Below the pieces are notes generated by a model. That model searched no databases and had not been told where the DNA came from. It saw only the letters and a program-made list of their open reading frames with translations. 64,000 bases of DNA from Capitulum mitella (lineage: Eukaryota > Arthropoda > Thecostraca > Pollicipedomorpha > Pollicipedidae). Position numbers and translations under genes: made by a program. This document shows, piece by piece, positions 48,561-59,945 of this stretch (its first letter is position 1; each line of letters starts with the position of its first letter). The DNA is taken from NCBI GenBank assembly GCA_030062745.1, contig CP099848.1, forward strand, positions 5,821,685 to 5,885,684, in the 5' to 3' direction.

Positions 48561-49279
48561 GGAATACTGAATGGATCTGGACCCTGACAAAAATATAATC
48601 TCACACAATCATATCCTGCTGTATTTACATTTCACCAAATTCACTCCAGGATCAATCTACTGCCTTCATCGACTCACTGGCTGAAGGTATATCATTAGCA
48701 AAAACATTTAGTCCATTAGTAATTGCAAAACTTGGAGATTTTAGTGCTGGAAATAATTATCTTGATGTTAAATACCAGAAACACAGACGCATAACTTACT
48801 TTGACGGACGACTCCAGCACACATCTTCCTTGGACCTCACACAACTGAATGACCAGTCAATACGATACCATAATAGCACTGCCAACCTAAGAGATTAGAT
48901 TTTCGTTTCAAATACTGATTTGATTACTGACACTGGCATAACTTTCCCGTTTTCACAAATTTACACGCCAAAAACACGCCAGGCGGTGCCAGGTTAAAGA
49001 GAAATGTAGACGGGCTCAAGTTCAACGGTTTTTGGATAGCAAAACAACCCATTTAGATATCGAGAGATTCTTAGACGCATAAATGGAAAGACAAGAAGCC
49101 AGACGTTGCCACCGCTTATCAGACCAGACGGACAGGCAACGACTGATGACAGTGACAAGGCCAATACACTTAACGACCGTTCTGCCGATCAATCACGCTT
49201 CGCCATCGATGACAGGCGCGCCCCTGAGGTCATGACAGCAAACCGTCCAGTCCCTACCTTAGGCAGCATCACAGTCACA

Positions 49280-49649
49280 GAGAGAGGTTCTTACGCTGCT
49301 AAATTCCTTAGAAGTAAACAAATCTTGTGGATCACATAACCTTCCCTCCAAAATTCTGAAACCAGCTGCAAATTTGATAGTCGGCCAACTCGCAAAATTA
49401 TCCAGCAAATCATTAAGTCACGGAATATTTCCATCATTGTGGAAAAAAGCAAATGTTCATGCAATTTTCAAAAAGAAGTTATCAGCATCTGATCCAAGAA
49501 ATTACCGTCCCATCAGTTTATTTCCTTACACCTCTATCATATTAGAAGAAATAGTATTCAACCGTATATATCAAAATATCTCGGGAAATAGCATATTATC
49601 TGATAAACAAAGTCGATATAGACCTAGTCACTGCACGCAGGCAGTTTGA
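49280..49649 (+). pseudogene. Reverse transcriptase N-terminal remnant of the LINE
   Basis: LNSLEVNKSCGSHNLPSKIL, then SLSHGIFPSLWKKANVHAIF, DPRNYRPISLFPYTSIILEE and SDKQSRYRPSHCTQAV correspond to RT motifs 0-2a of CR1/L2-type LINEs (KS.G.D..P..ILK, NYRPISLL, Q.GFR...ST). The sequence breaks off before motif A, so the polymerase active site is missing. Confidence 0.85.
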
Positions 49650-49655
49650 GGTACA

Positions 49656-49919
49656 TCACTGCACACAGGCACTGGGATCATTTCGAGACTTTTCTTGTGT
49701 CCGAGACTCTTTGAAAGCGTTACCCTTTTAGTGCCTCCGCGTCAAATGGGCAGAAAAGATGTCTTGCCTGGCCCGTTATCATGGACGTCAAATTGGACTT
49801 GGCCTGTGATCCTGACCTTTCATGACCTTGAGTCAGGTGCCACGCAGAACATGACATCAAGATACCAGAGACATATTGCCATACCAGCTTCAGTCTCGTT
49901 CTGCATTTGACTGCGAACA
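49656..49919. other. No recognised gene
   Basis: Contains AGGTCA/TGACCT-type words (CCTGACCTTTCATGACCTTGAGTCAGGTG at 49812-49840) like the TTAA elements. Probably belongs to the F copy that follows. Confidence 0.4.
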
Positions 49920-50151
49920 GGCAACTCTGCAGAAAAGGGTCAATTTTGGGGGTTCGGTCTGATCTGTGACATCATCATTCACCCAAAGAGAGAAAAACGA
50001 TGTCTCACAGGATTGCACGGCTGAGCACTATCGAGTGCCATTTTAATCGCCCGAATCGGGCGACTGGTTCCCGACATAGACAGCGGGCGTTCAACGCCCC
50101 CCCCCCCCGTCAGTGGAAGGTGGCAAAATACCCCAATCAATGACGGGCTAA
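49920..50151 (-). mobile_element. TTAA-type element, family F, copy 4 (partial, inverted)
   Basis: The reverse complement reads TTAGCCCGTCATTGATTGGGGTATTTTGCC then a G-run, GCGTTGAACGCC, and TCGGGAACCAGTCGCCCGATTCGG. This is the left end of F1 (TCGGGAACCAATCCCCCGATTCGG). The terminal tetranucleotide is CTAA on the plus strand (50148-50151). The interior limit is uncertain. Confidence 0.65.
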
Positions 50152-50514
50152 TCGCATTTGCGCAGCGAACATGCCTTTCGTGTATGCCCATGATCAGCTC
50201 TTTCTGTAACGTGGGGCTCTGGGGATGCTATAGTACATGAACCTCTCCGTTCGGCAGCACCGACATGAATGACCTGACGCCCGGTAAGCCCTTCTCCGGT
50301 GATGGGCGGAGCCCAGCACTCAATGGATGACGTCGGGCATCTGCACCAAGAAATGAGTGCCTATGAGAAGTACTCTGCTTTGTTGTCAGGTTTTCAACGG
50401 ATACCTCTCAGAAATGGGCAGTTCAACTGAAATGGCTATTGCAAAGCTGCACCAGCTCCCTCTCATAACTGCAAAAATTTACCTCACGAAATTTGAGAAC
50501 CCAAGGATTACCGT

Positions 50515-51215
50515 TCATCCCCATTCTCGGTAGGGAAGGGGGGCCTGAATCCGCCCACCTCCGGTTTTTCGCTCATAACTCCTAATATATTCAACACAGC
50601 CTTACCAAATTGCAGAAGACTGAGTAACTTTCCCTAAGTATTCTTTCTGCGTATGTGAACATTTTCATCGTCCTATCTTACACAGGGACGCAGCCAGATT
50701 GCATTTTTGGGAGGCACGTCGTGTCTTTTTTGGCGCTCTTGATAGCTAGCTTGAAATAGCTCTGCAAGGAAGGACTTTTATAGGAAAGCTTAGTTTTTTG
50801 CAGGATAAGAACGGTATTTTGTTGTGCTAGCAATCAACTTAACTAAGGCGACCTTGACTACTTTCTTGATGGCCATTTTGCCCCAAAAACTAAATGGCTC
50901 CAAAATTAGGCAAAAAACTTTGAAATTATTATTTTTTTAGTATAGGAAACTCGGAATATATGTGTCTCAAAACGCCCTGGCTTCTTGCATTTCAAATTCC
51001 GTGTAAGTATTAGCTCAGATCACGGAGTTATGACCTGATATGTCTCATGCACGCTCAGCTCACGTTGGCCATAATGGGATATAGGAACACATTTAGCGCT
51101 CTTGAGCATATCACAATAACCGTAACGCCTTTTGCTGCAGTAATAATGACATTTGAGACCACTTGAGGTCACAGGTCATAACATGGCCTAAGATCAGGTC
51201 AAATCCGGCGAAGCC
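50515..51215 (+). mobile_element. TTAA-type element, family A, copy 5, left part
   Basis: Aligns with 35383-36050: CCATTCTCGGTAGGGAAGGGGGG / CCTATTCCCGGCAGGGG, GTATTCTTTCTGCGTATGTG, TTTTTGGGAGGCACGTCGTG, GATCACGGAGTTATGACC, and TGAGACCACTTGAGGTCACAGGTCATAA. Alignment stops near 51200. The matching right part reappears at about 54745. Confidence 0.7.
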
Positions 51216-51989
51216 AGACCTCCTGGATTCAACGTTGACCTAAGTGGATTTCAATAAAGTGATGGATACCGATGTGGTTTATGATGATTTCGTTGCATAT
51301 GTGTTTCGCGCGCATACTTTTCAGTCGTCATAACAGTTCAGTCGGATATTCGTGCGGAATGAAAACATGCATCGTTACGCAACACTGGAACCGGTGCCTA
51401 TGTGAGGAGCACGAGCATAGCACGTTCTTTTCTGTTCCGATGGAGTCAGTCGTGCTGGCAAGACTTTGGCGGAACGTCGTCTTTGATATTTTCCTCCCTG
51501 GCTGAGTGTTGGTTTCCATGCTAAGGGCCCTGCTCATAACGTAAACGAATGAAGTCTGGTAAACCGACGAAAAAAGGCAGAGACCGGCAGAGGCACATTC
51601 AGGAAATTTCAACGGGGGAGGGAGGGAACAGCCCTGAAAGGCAAGCGAAAACATTACGAATGTCCATTTGAGGGCAGAAATACGTTGCAATATTAGGAGC
51701 CCCTCTGGACGACATCCCCCTATGAAATTCCTATAACCACCCCTACCGGTTGCTGTCATCTCCCCTCACTTCCCGGTCAGTTATCTGTGCGTAGTTACTT
51801 CGGGGAAGTGGGGCGGGGAGGATGTCGGCTTCCTTTTGAAGAATGATAACAGCGGGACAGCACGACTGATAGCTAACGACTTTATGATGTCGGGCGGTGA
51901 ATGGGTTTACTCCAGCGGGTTGTCAGGCCACGGAAAGCTACGCCGGGACAGTCACTCGCTATCTGATAAGTCTCGGGCCCTGAGAGAAC
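51216..51989. other. No coding feature recognised; may contain the 5' flank of the piggyBac relic
   Basis: Lies between the left part of family A copy 5 and the transposase relic. I could not identify a clear TTAA plus terminal inverted repeat pair. Confidence 0.35.
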
Positions 51990-54045
51990 ACGGAGAGACA
52001 AAGATTGGTTCCGACGGAGATTCAGCGTATTCTGGGCGAGGGTGAGAGCGAGATTGACGAGGAGATAAGAGACGTCGGACTTTTTCCGGCGAAGACACCG
52101 CAAACGAAGATGATTCGGAGCCGATGCCGACGACCCGGAATCATTCGGAGCCGCCGCAGGGGTCGCCGCCGCCGACCCGCCGCCGACGATCGGCCGCTGA
52201 CGCTGTGGTTGCTGGCTCTGGCGCGTCGACATCAACTGCTCACCCAGAACCATCTTTACCAAGTCGCTCACACCTCGAATGCGACGCGGAGTCGGCCCTC
52301 GACCTGTCAAAACATGATCCTGCCGGACCGCAGCAGACAGAAGAGTTCCGTGCGACAACACAAAAAAAGACGCCATCAAACGAATAGCAAAGCGTCACGG
52401 GGGCGACAGCTCCGCCAAACGTCGCAGGCCGTCAGGATCATGCAAATGTGATTTACGGAAGATCCGGCGTCGCAGCAGGACCAGCGCGAGATGGTGATGA
52501 CCCAGAGAGGGCGTGAAGGCGGTTCCTTTCAGAAGATATGTTAGAACTCCATGACGAGAAAACTGACAAAAACCTCGGGCTTCACAGTGAACCTGACGGC
52601 CAGAAGCACAAGGACACTAACGCCATCGAAATGACGGCGTTCATCGGCCTCATGGACGCTTGCGGTCTGCTCGGACAAAATCTGAACAGCATACAACGCG
52701 ACTACCACGAAAAGATCGGACACCACGTCTTCGCCGCTACGACGGGACGAGAGCGTTTCATGATCCTGCACTGTCATCTCTCCTTCGATGACGCCGAGAC
52801 CCGCCAGGAGCGTTGGTACGCAGATCGTTTCGCCGTTTGTCGAGACCTCTTCGAGACCTTTAGTCGATTTGCCTGGGAGCCATCGTGGCCGAGGAGACGC
52901 TCTCGAGAGACGAAACGCTGTACCCAATTGAAAGGAATATCAGCTTTACTCGACACAAGTCCATCAAAGCGGCGAAAAATGGAATACTTTTCCGCAGCAT
53001 CGGCACCATGAAGTGCGGCTTCACCTACGTCAGCAGTGCGTGCTGTGGCAAGCCAGCTGGTGAGCCTGGTCCGCATGACAAACTAAGCATGACTGAGGTC
53101 GTGCACCATCTGGTGAGGAAGATGGAGGAGCGCAGCAAAATTAAAGGCCGGATATTTCACTGGACCGCCTGAACAGATCTCCACCGCTGTGGCTGCCAGC
53201 ACAATAAGTCGTGGTTGTTTGCACAATTAACGCGAACAGGAAGGGCGTGCCAGCAGAGATGAAAACTCTGAGCGGACGAGACGCCTTTTCGCACAAGTAC
53301 GTTTGGGAAACGGAGAACAAGAAGCTCTCGCTTCACTCGTATGTGGCAAAAAACAAAAAAAAAACAACAACAAAGAAACATGGAAAAACGTGCCGACCAC
53401 CATGGCATCCATTATCGGCGTACCAAAAAAACGCTAAACAGAAGTCGGCAATGTTCAAGCTCCTCGACTACACAAAAGGAGGCATGGACGTAATGGACCA
53501 GAGAATCAGAAGCTGCAGCAGGAAAACAAAATCGAAGTGGACGCCGTATGTGCTGGCCTACATCTCGGAAACCTGTAGGGTGAACGCCGACACACTTCTC
53601 GCGGCGAAAAAAGACAACAACCCTGTCAAGATCAGTTCGGCCGACTTCTTCTTCGATGACAGCTTCTCACTTCACACGTCAAGGCCCGAGACGTCTCCGG
53701 CCCCACAAGAAAGGCGTGCCACTAATGAGGATGGTTCTCGATGACGAGTGCCGGCCAAGGCCAGTACCAGCCAAGGCGGTGGTTTCCCGTCGAGAAGGCT
53801 TCGCCGGTGTGCGCAGTGTCTAGTCGGGTTGCTATAGGAGGGCACAAAGCCCGAAAGAATAAGCTTCCGAAAACACCACTCCAGTGCAACAAGTGTGGCT
53901 GCGAGGCAGTGTGCGTAAAGCATGCAGTGCAGACGCGCGGCCCATGCAGCCTCCGCTGTACGCAGCGGATGCGGCGAGCTGCACTAACGCGTGGCTGCTC
54001 AGGATTGACCCGAATCCCGGGTGTGAGGAGCTAAACAAAGCTCGG
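51990..54045 (+). pseudogene. piggyBac-type transposase gene, broken by frameshifts and stops
   Basis: Remnants in order: acidic N-terminus (IQRILGEGESEIDEEIRD, 52020-52075); TAFIGLMDACGLLG and RERFMILHCHLSFDD in 52538-52900; then, in a new frame, LSRDETLYPIERNISFTRHK, SIKAAKNGILF and YVSSACCGKP (52900-53060). In a third frame come NRKGVPAEMKTLSGRDAF, LSLHSYVAKNKK, then DYTKGGMDVMDQ and WTPYVLAYIS (53226-53570). The C-terminal Cys-rich finger is CNKCGCEAVCVKHAVQ (about 53884-53932). The Asp of RDETL and both Asp of GGMDVMDQ fit catalytic positions of the DDD/D family. The expected DNYFT motif reads as AGYFTG in one frame. At least three frame changes make it inactive. Confidence 0.88.
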
Positions 54046-54744
54046 GTGTGAGTGACAAGTACGTGTCCGAACGATAAGCTCTGATGTCTGTATCACAACC
54101 GCGTCGGTTTCAGCAAGGTCACCGGTCGGCTATTTTTTTGTGCGGTGGCTTTGGTAACGTTACTTAAGACTCGATGTTCACTATATGTGCCCGACGAAAT
54201 CGTCGAGAATAAACGTGTCTGCATTTGTCGTTTTTTTCGGACTTCGAAATGCGCGCTGCGTGTGCCCGCCTGGTCTGAGCGCCCTCATCATATCGTGACC
54301 CATTGTTGCAGTAAACTATCAATTTGGCTTATGAAGTGCTGTAGTTATTTTGAAATTTAAATTAAGATTCCAAATATTTGGAGTATAAAGATTAACAATT
54401 AACTAGCCCAATTCGCACGGTGCAACTCTGCGTAGCTTCTAACGAAGCAGCGCAGTGTCTGCTGCAACCTTACATTTCATGCCACTAACATCACCTCTGC
54501 TGTGCTGTTCATATGCCAGCAGACTGCAGTACTTTGAACTAATGATCTATAAGATCACTAGCAAAAACGCCCATTTTGCACATATACCTTTGTTTTCAAA
54601 ACTTTTCATAAACCGTACACCCATCTCCCATTTTTCATCTCCTGGAAAACCTATTCTGTTCATGACATGCAAATGGTCCAAAGCGCATTTTTTATAGTTT
54701 CCCCGTGTCCATCTTGGCGTGATTTCCTGAGCCAGTAATCACGA
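54046..54744. other. No recognised feature
   Basis: AT-rich sequence between the transposase relic and the right part of family A copy 5. Likely transposon 3' flank, but the terminus was not identified. Confidence 0.35.
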
Positions 54745-55031
54745 TAGGACATCGAGTAACAAAGCCCCTCATTTGTTTGACCCTGCTACCGCCTCTGCCA
54801 CGTGTATATGCGCGGACGACATTTAATAATACCTATTACTCATGGAACAGTCACCTCAATCCCATATGTTGCGTCAACATCATCCTTCCCATTTTTTATC
54901 GGACAAAGTTTACCCAAGGACAAATCAAATACCATTTGGTGCAACAAAATCGGACTAACAGTTCCTGAGATTTGAGGGCAAGGGGTGAATCCTAGCCCGT
55001 GCCGGGAATCGGCTACACTATTTAGACCTCT
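54745..55031 (+). mobile_element. TTAA-type element, family A, copy 5, right part
   Basis: Matches the last third of 35383-36582: CTGCTACCGCCTCTGCCA / CTGGCACCGCCTATGCTA, then TGGTGCAACAAAATCGGACTAACAGTTCCTGAGATTTGAGG and TGCCGGGAATCGGCTACACTATTTAGACCTCTGGGAAGTGG, the counterpart of GCCGGGAATCGGCCATACCGTCTAGCCCTCCGGGAATAGGG. The flank after it, ATTATAGCC, parallels GTTAAAGCC at copy 2. Confidence 0.75.
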
Positions 55032-55703
55032 GGGAAGTGGATTATAGCCAGTGCCATGTAAGTGCTCAGCAAGGAAAACAATACGAATAATCATAGTTTG
55101 ATGACAGCGCGCGACAATTTCAATGCATATAGCGCCTAGATTAAAATATATATGTTTCGACAACAAAACGTCCACAGAAGAAGATGCCACGAACCGGACA
55201 GAACACAGTTTCTGCGAAGGCATAACAGCAACAGCTCTGTTAGTGTTCCGGATGGCTCCTGAGCCACAGATAGGCCCAGGGAAGGCAATGCACTGGATCT
55301 GGAGATAGAACATGCCAGTCAGAACATCTAATCATTTTCACGTATAAATAGCGTAATGGCACACACCGATGCAATGATTAGGTGTAATGAATCGGTGCTG
55401 CATCCGCCTGGAGCCATCTGAATCGAATCTCCCGCATAAGCTCCATTAGATTAGAAGGCAGGCCGCGGGCCAGAGCGGCCGCCTGTCACGTGCTCAGTAG
55501 ACTGCACCGCATCACTTGTGTGTCAACGGCACAGCCTAACATTTCCATTGAGCGAAAAGCCCTCAACTTGAAGACGCGTTTGGAAGTCACGAGTTTTCGC
55601 TTGACTAAAGTGGATTAAAAAGTGCGTTCGGCAGATTATATAGTCCTTGCTCAGTTGAAAATAACTAGTTTCAGTTGAACACCTTCTGGTGATGTGACCA
55701 CAG
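55032..55703. other. No recognised feature
   Basis: Mixed composition, chance frames only. Confidence 0.4.
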
Positions 55704-56002
55704 CAATAGTGGCGAATGCAGAGGATTTTCACTTCTTAGAGGGGTCAATTCAATTCCGCCCCTCTCTCGTGAGCAGAGATTTCGAAAAATTGGCCTATTT
55801 TATCACAATTCATTTGTTTAAGGGAATCCGTTTTTATAAAAATAGTAACACACCTTCATTTTGCAATCTTCAGATGTGATATTCCATAAAGTTAGTGTCC
55901 CACGACTGAAATCAAATGGCAAGGATAGTATAAAATCCTTTTAATTGAACCTACCTTGACCCCACCCCCGCCCCCTTTACGAAAATCCTGGCTTCGCTAT
56001 TG
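55704..56002. mobile_element. hAT-like MITE 2
   Basis: Left end CAATAGTGGCGAATGCAGAGGATTTTCAC...AGGGG and right end CCCCCTTTACGAAAATCCTGGCTTCGCTATTG are imperfect inverted repeats over about 40 bases. About 300 bp, no coding capacity. Termini of the (CA)RTAGCGAA..CAGGATTTT type are common in hAT MITEs. Flanking 8-mers do not match, so the target duplication is lost or the ends are slightly off. Confidence 0.65.
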
Positions 56003-56349
56003 CAGAGTAATCCCAATTAGCAATCATTTGAAGTCCGAAGCTCAACATACATATTGGTAACATGGGGCAATGAAGCAATGTTTTCAAAATCTTTGGAAAA
56101 ATCATTCTTTTATTTTAGCAATATTTTGTGAGATCCGGCACAGATTGATTCCTATAGACATAAAACCAGTCAGAGCAAAGCATCTGCAAAAGTAGCAAAG
56201 CATCATTTTGCCATCATTGTCAACCAACTGAAATGACAGTGACCAGCGTCCCGGGGATTTGGTAAATCTTGTTAAGAGACCCATATGGATCTGCTTGTCC
56301 GGCTTGAACGATGGGAAAGGTCAGCGGCAACCCCTTCTGTCACCCACAG
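56003..56349. other. No recognised feature
   Basis: AT-rich sequence, nothing recognised. Confidence 0.4.
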
Positions 56350-56722
56350 TGCAAATCAGTCCAATTGTCATGCATGTGACCTGGCATGACCTCTAATGTT
56401 GACAGAACGGTTGTATATCCTTTAAAGACCGTATCGTATGTAAATCCAAATAATTCATGCATTGTATTCGCCAATGTTATAAAAAAAAACGAAGCGTGTT
56501 TGCGCTACCGTCCGAAGAGGCGAAAAATGCATGCAAGGGTTCACTTATGACTTCATACTCCATGACCTGGCCCAGCATGGAAATGGTCTTAATGTCAAAG
56601 TATGTAGAACTGACTGATGTACAAGTACTGAAAAATTGGTCGGGCTGACTATTGGCTCAGAAGTTATTTAAGAAACACCGAGGAGTGCCCTATTTGAAAA
56701 CCCCAATGCGGTGCCGGGTTAA
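56350..56722 (+). mobile_element. Possible partial TTAA-type element
   Basis: Carries TGTGACCTGGCATGACCTC and CCATGACCTGGCCC words and ends GCGGTGCCGGGTTAA (TTAA 56719-56722), like the right ends of H and G elements. The left end is not visible. Confidence 0.35.
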
Positions 56723-57034
56723 GCACCAAAACTATACACTTTCTGAAAGCTCTTGATGAGGCTTATCGTCTGAAGTTTGAAGCGTTTAAGAAGTTAGACG
56801 GGGGACAAAAATACCCCCCAGGGATCGTCTTAGCTCCCAATACGCTAACTAACGCTTGGTTACGTCGTGGTGGCTGACTGACATCGACAGTGAAGCTAAT
56901 ATTTGTTATGTCCAGAGTTTTCTGTTTATTTCATCTTCCAGTAGAAGTGTAGACCGTTATTTCAGACTATACCCCAAATTAGACGGGAAACTTGTCAATC
57001 GTTTCGGCTCTTCTTCCTACATGCCGCCAGCATG

Positions 57035-57305
57035 ATAACCAGACTACGGTTCGTGCGGGAAAAGGTTCGTAACCAAAGGTTTGTATGCATGACCCTCGTG
57101 TGATAAAGGGTTCCTGTGGTAAAAAGTTCGTATCGGAAAAGGTTCGTGTCGGAAAAGGTTCGTAACGTAAAAAAATCGTAAGGCAAAGGTTTATAGGGAA
57201 AGGGTTCGTAGGAAAAGGGTTCGTAAGGGAAAAGGCTGGTGAGGAAAAAAGTTTCGTAGCCAAAGGCTCATAAATGTAAGGTTCGTATAGGAAAATGTTC
57301 TTGAG
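57035..57305 (-). repeat. Left arm of inverted minisatellite (AAAAGGTTCGTA unit)
   Basis: About fifteen variants of the unit GGAAAAGGTTCGTA in tandem (period roughly 16-20 bases). The complement of this arm aligns with 57455-57725, including the shared larger block CATACAAACCTTTGGTTACG / CATACGAATCTTTGGCTACG. The minus-strand peptide TNPFPTNPFPINL is a translation of the repeat. Confidence 0.9.
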
Positions 57306-57454
57306 CCAAATTCGGGTTTGCGCCGAAGACACGGCATAGCATACCAGAGGCTGCAGGTTGGTAAATACTGCAGTCGAACTTGATTCGGTCCAACAAAGGG
57401 GTTAGTTTAAGTCAGGTAAGGTTAGGCTAGGTAACAATTTTAGGTCCGTTCCTT

Positions 57455-57725
57455 TTCCGATACGAACCTTAAGTTCACGAACATGTGGTTACGAACCTTG
57501 TTCCTTACGATTTCTCCCCTCACGAACCCTTCCCTTACGAACCTTTTCCATACAAACGTTTTGATTTTGATTCCATGAGAGCTTTTCCATCACGAACGTT
57601 TTCGGATACGAACCTTTTACCATACGAACCTTTCACCATACGGACGTTCTACCACACAAACCTAACGCATACGAATCTTTGGCTACGAACCTTTTCCCAT
57701 ACGAACCCTTGACTTACGAGCCTTG
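57455..57725 (+). repeat. Right arm of inverted minisatellite (TACGAACCTTTTCC unit)
   Basis: Same repeat as 57035-57305 in opposite orientation, separated by about 150 bp. The plus-strand translation gives HEPFPYEPFPYKRF-type repeats, equivalent to the minus-strand peptide of the left arm. No promoter or gene context supports a protein. Confidence 0.9.
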
Positions 57726-58799
57726 GTCCTGGACCCAGTTAGCATCGCCGAAATCTTGGATAAAATGGCAAATTTCCAAAAATTAGACTGTTCGATGTGA
57801 CCATTAGGAACGAAATCAACAAGAGGAAACTTGGTTAATGTATACTGTGAAGCCATGTAAAACCGCTTTTAAAAATTGTAAGTGGCCTTAAAAGAGAGTT
57901 CGGCGGCGCAGGATCGTTACTGGTGGTCCATGGTGTAAACTTGATCTATTCTTTATGATCTATGATTTATGAACTTAGATATATTTATGTTTTTCCACGG
58001 GACTGATACATAACATCTTGGAGCAAGTCGGGGAATGAAAAGGATGAGTGCGTTTGAAGCGCGAAACGAAACGGCAAATGCTGTGCTGTGTACATGCTGT
58101 GATCCGATGATGTGGAATATGGTCAAACGGGCACGCAAGGCTGAAAGTGGACAATCTTACACGACAGTCAGAACGTACTTTTGCACCTTCGTCAAGAGAT
58201 CCAAGTACTCAACCAGGCACCATGTTGCGCTGTGTAAAAAATAGCCCCCAGGGAATCCAATAGTCAAAGCACTTTAGAACCTCTCTCAAAAGGCATTCAA
58301 GATGCGAGGATAAGGCCTTGAAACGAGGCATGGAAGAGAGCAATGAAAGCTGGAATCGAGAACGACATTTACACCGCAGCGTAAAAGGAAAACTTTAAAT
58401 AAAAAAGGAAGTGTTAGAGCAATCGATATCCAGTGGGTGGTAACATAGTCCGTTATTAAAAGGTCCGACAAAGACAAAAAACGTCGCATGCTGATGTGAT
58501 CATTTTAATACGACGTATAGGTAGGTTTATGTTAGCCAAGAACGTTGGGTGTATTTTTCGACAAAACAATCACGAAGTGTTTTGGAATACTCGTATCATA
58601 TCCAGTTTTTTATCTTTTGTCAAGAATCGGCTCTCGGTCTACGGTACTCGCTTTGTACATACCGGAGCAGCTCAGTTTCAGTTTTGGCGCACACATCGAC
58701 GAAACACTTGAAGAGATGCCAATACTAAAAGGGGATTTGGTTTTGCTCAGAACGGTCCATGATTGGATATCAATAATAGGGCATTTGCGATTGTTTCTG
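57726..58799. other. No recognised feature
   Basis: AT-rich sequence with short chance frames. Confidence 0.4.
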
Positions 58800-59010
58800 G
58801 TTCACATCTGTGTGATGTCAAAATCGATGGCAACAATTTGACGCCGAAGTTGCAGCAAGGGTTGTTCGCAGAATGGTTTTAATGGCATTAGAAAGAACTG
58901 CATGTGTGACCAAGTATGCCAGACCTTTTCCTGATTTCAGCCAACTGACCTTCATGACCGTTCCTCGAGCTTTCACACGAAGTGACAGATGTTGGACGGG
59001 AACATCTAAA
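58800..59010 (+). repeat. About 200-bp repeat, copy 1
   Basis: Diverged direct match to 59705-59905: CAACAATTT, GAAG, GCAAG.GGGT.TTTAATG, TTTTCCTGATTTCAGC/TTTTCCTTATTCCAGC, AACTGACCTTCATGACC/AGCTGGCCTCCATAACG and GACAGATGTT/GACAGATGCT. Class unknown. Confidence 0.5.
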
Positions 59011-59199
59011 TGCCCTTCTAAATGAAGAAGATCTTCTTTAAATTATGAGGAACCGGACCAAACCTAACCGGACGCTGCCAGTGAGAACGGATAGGAGCGA
59101 TTGCATTGCAAACAACCGCCAACAGGGACCAAGGCAGGACATATCCTGAGATGGTCCCACCCTGTTTGTTAAGCTCCTGGCCGACTGGTGCTTTAGCTG

Positions 59200-59285
59200 G
59201 CATCACACGGCGAAACAGTCGCACCGAGTGGGCGGAGCGAGCGAGGTCCAGGGGAGATAAGGCATTTTCCGCTAGTCTACATATA
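59200..59285 (+). repeat. Short dispersed repeat, copy 1
   Basis: GCGAAACAGTCGCACCGAGTGGGCGGAGCGAGCGAGGTCCAG ... GGCATTTTCCGCTAGTC resembles 61315-61412 (GCGAAGCAGCTCACACCGAGTGGACGAAGCGAGGAAGGTCTAG ... TTTCCGCTAGTC). A TTATGTTATGTTCG run follows at 59325-59370. Confidence 0.65.
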
Positions 59286-59704
59286 TAAACCTAACTTGGG
59301 AATCGTCAGTCTGGCCCGCGATGTTCGTTATGTTCGTGTTATGTTATGTTATGTTCGCGTTATGTTATGCCGGCGATGTTCATGTTAATCGCGAAACAGC
59401 ACATCGCAGCGACCGGAAAATTTGCATGTGCATGCTATGGCGTGACTAATAAGGTAGACACGGAGAAGTAATAGCAGCACAAAATAATCACATTATCATT
59501 AAACAAACTTTTCTTTGCTACCGAATGGGTCTAGGAAGGAATCGGAACAAGCACGGGTGTAGTCCAGAAATGCTCTGTAAATGAGTGACTGCTAGAGAGC
59601 AATAACACAATTTTCGGCTGGTTGTGTTGTCCATTTCTTGGAAACCATACATCATGCTTCTTTTAGGACTCTCGGCCAAGCCGTTTAGAAGGTCCAGAGT
59701 TCTG

Positions 59705-59905
59705 TGATGTTCATCTGATAACAACAATTTAAAAGTGAAGCCGTGGTGCGTGCGCAAGTGGGTTTTAATGAAGTTTTAAGTTAATGCATTCGTGATCAAA
59801 TGCTCCTCACATTTTCCTTATTCCAGCAAGCTGGCCTCCATAACGACTCTTCAAGCCGTTGCATAGGGCGACAGATGCTCGAAATGAACATTGGATATCC
59901 CGCAC
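59705..59905 (+). repeat. About 200-bp repeat, copy 2
   Basis: Partner of 58800-59010, about 900 bases downstream in the same orientation. Confidence 0.5.
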
Positions 59906-59945
59906 CGCGATAGAAATATTCCAAGCCATGTCATGCCGAATCGAA

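Larger units (their letters stand above)
46600..49655 (+). mobile_element. Degenerate LINE with ORF1, endonuclease and RT remnants
   Basis: In order and in one orientation: an ORF1-like coiled-coil and RNA-binding remnant (46645-47330), an AP-endonuclease remnant (about 48360-48530) and the N-terminal part of a reverse transcriptase (about 49280-49649). Stops and frame changes occur in all parts, and the RT stops before its catalytic motifs. The segment 47330-48340 has no readable content and may contain other insertions. This is the only LINE here whose 5' region is visible. Confidence 0.75.

Noticed and set aside
57485..57712. YEPFPYEPF-type repeat peptide, also on the other strand at 56979-57332
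   Set aside because: Produced by the inverted minisatellite; the same peptide arises from both arms in opposite strands, with no gene context.
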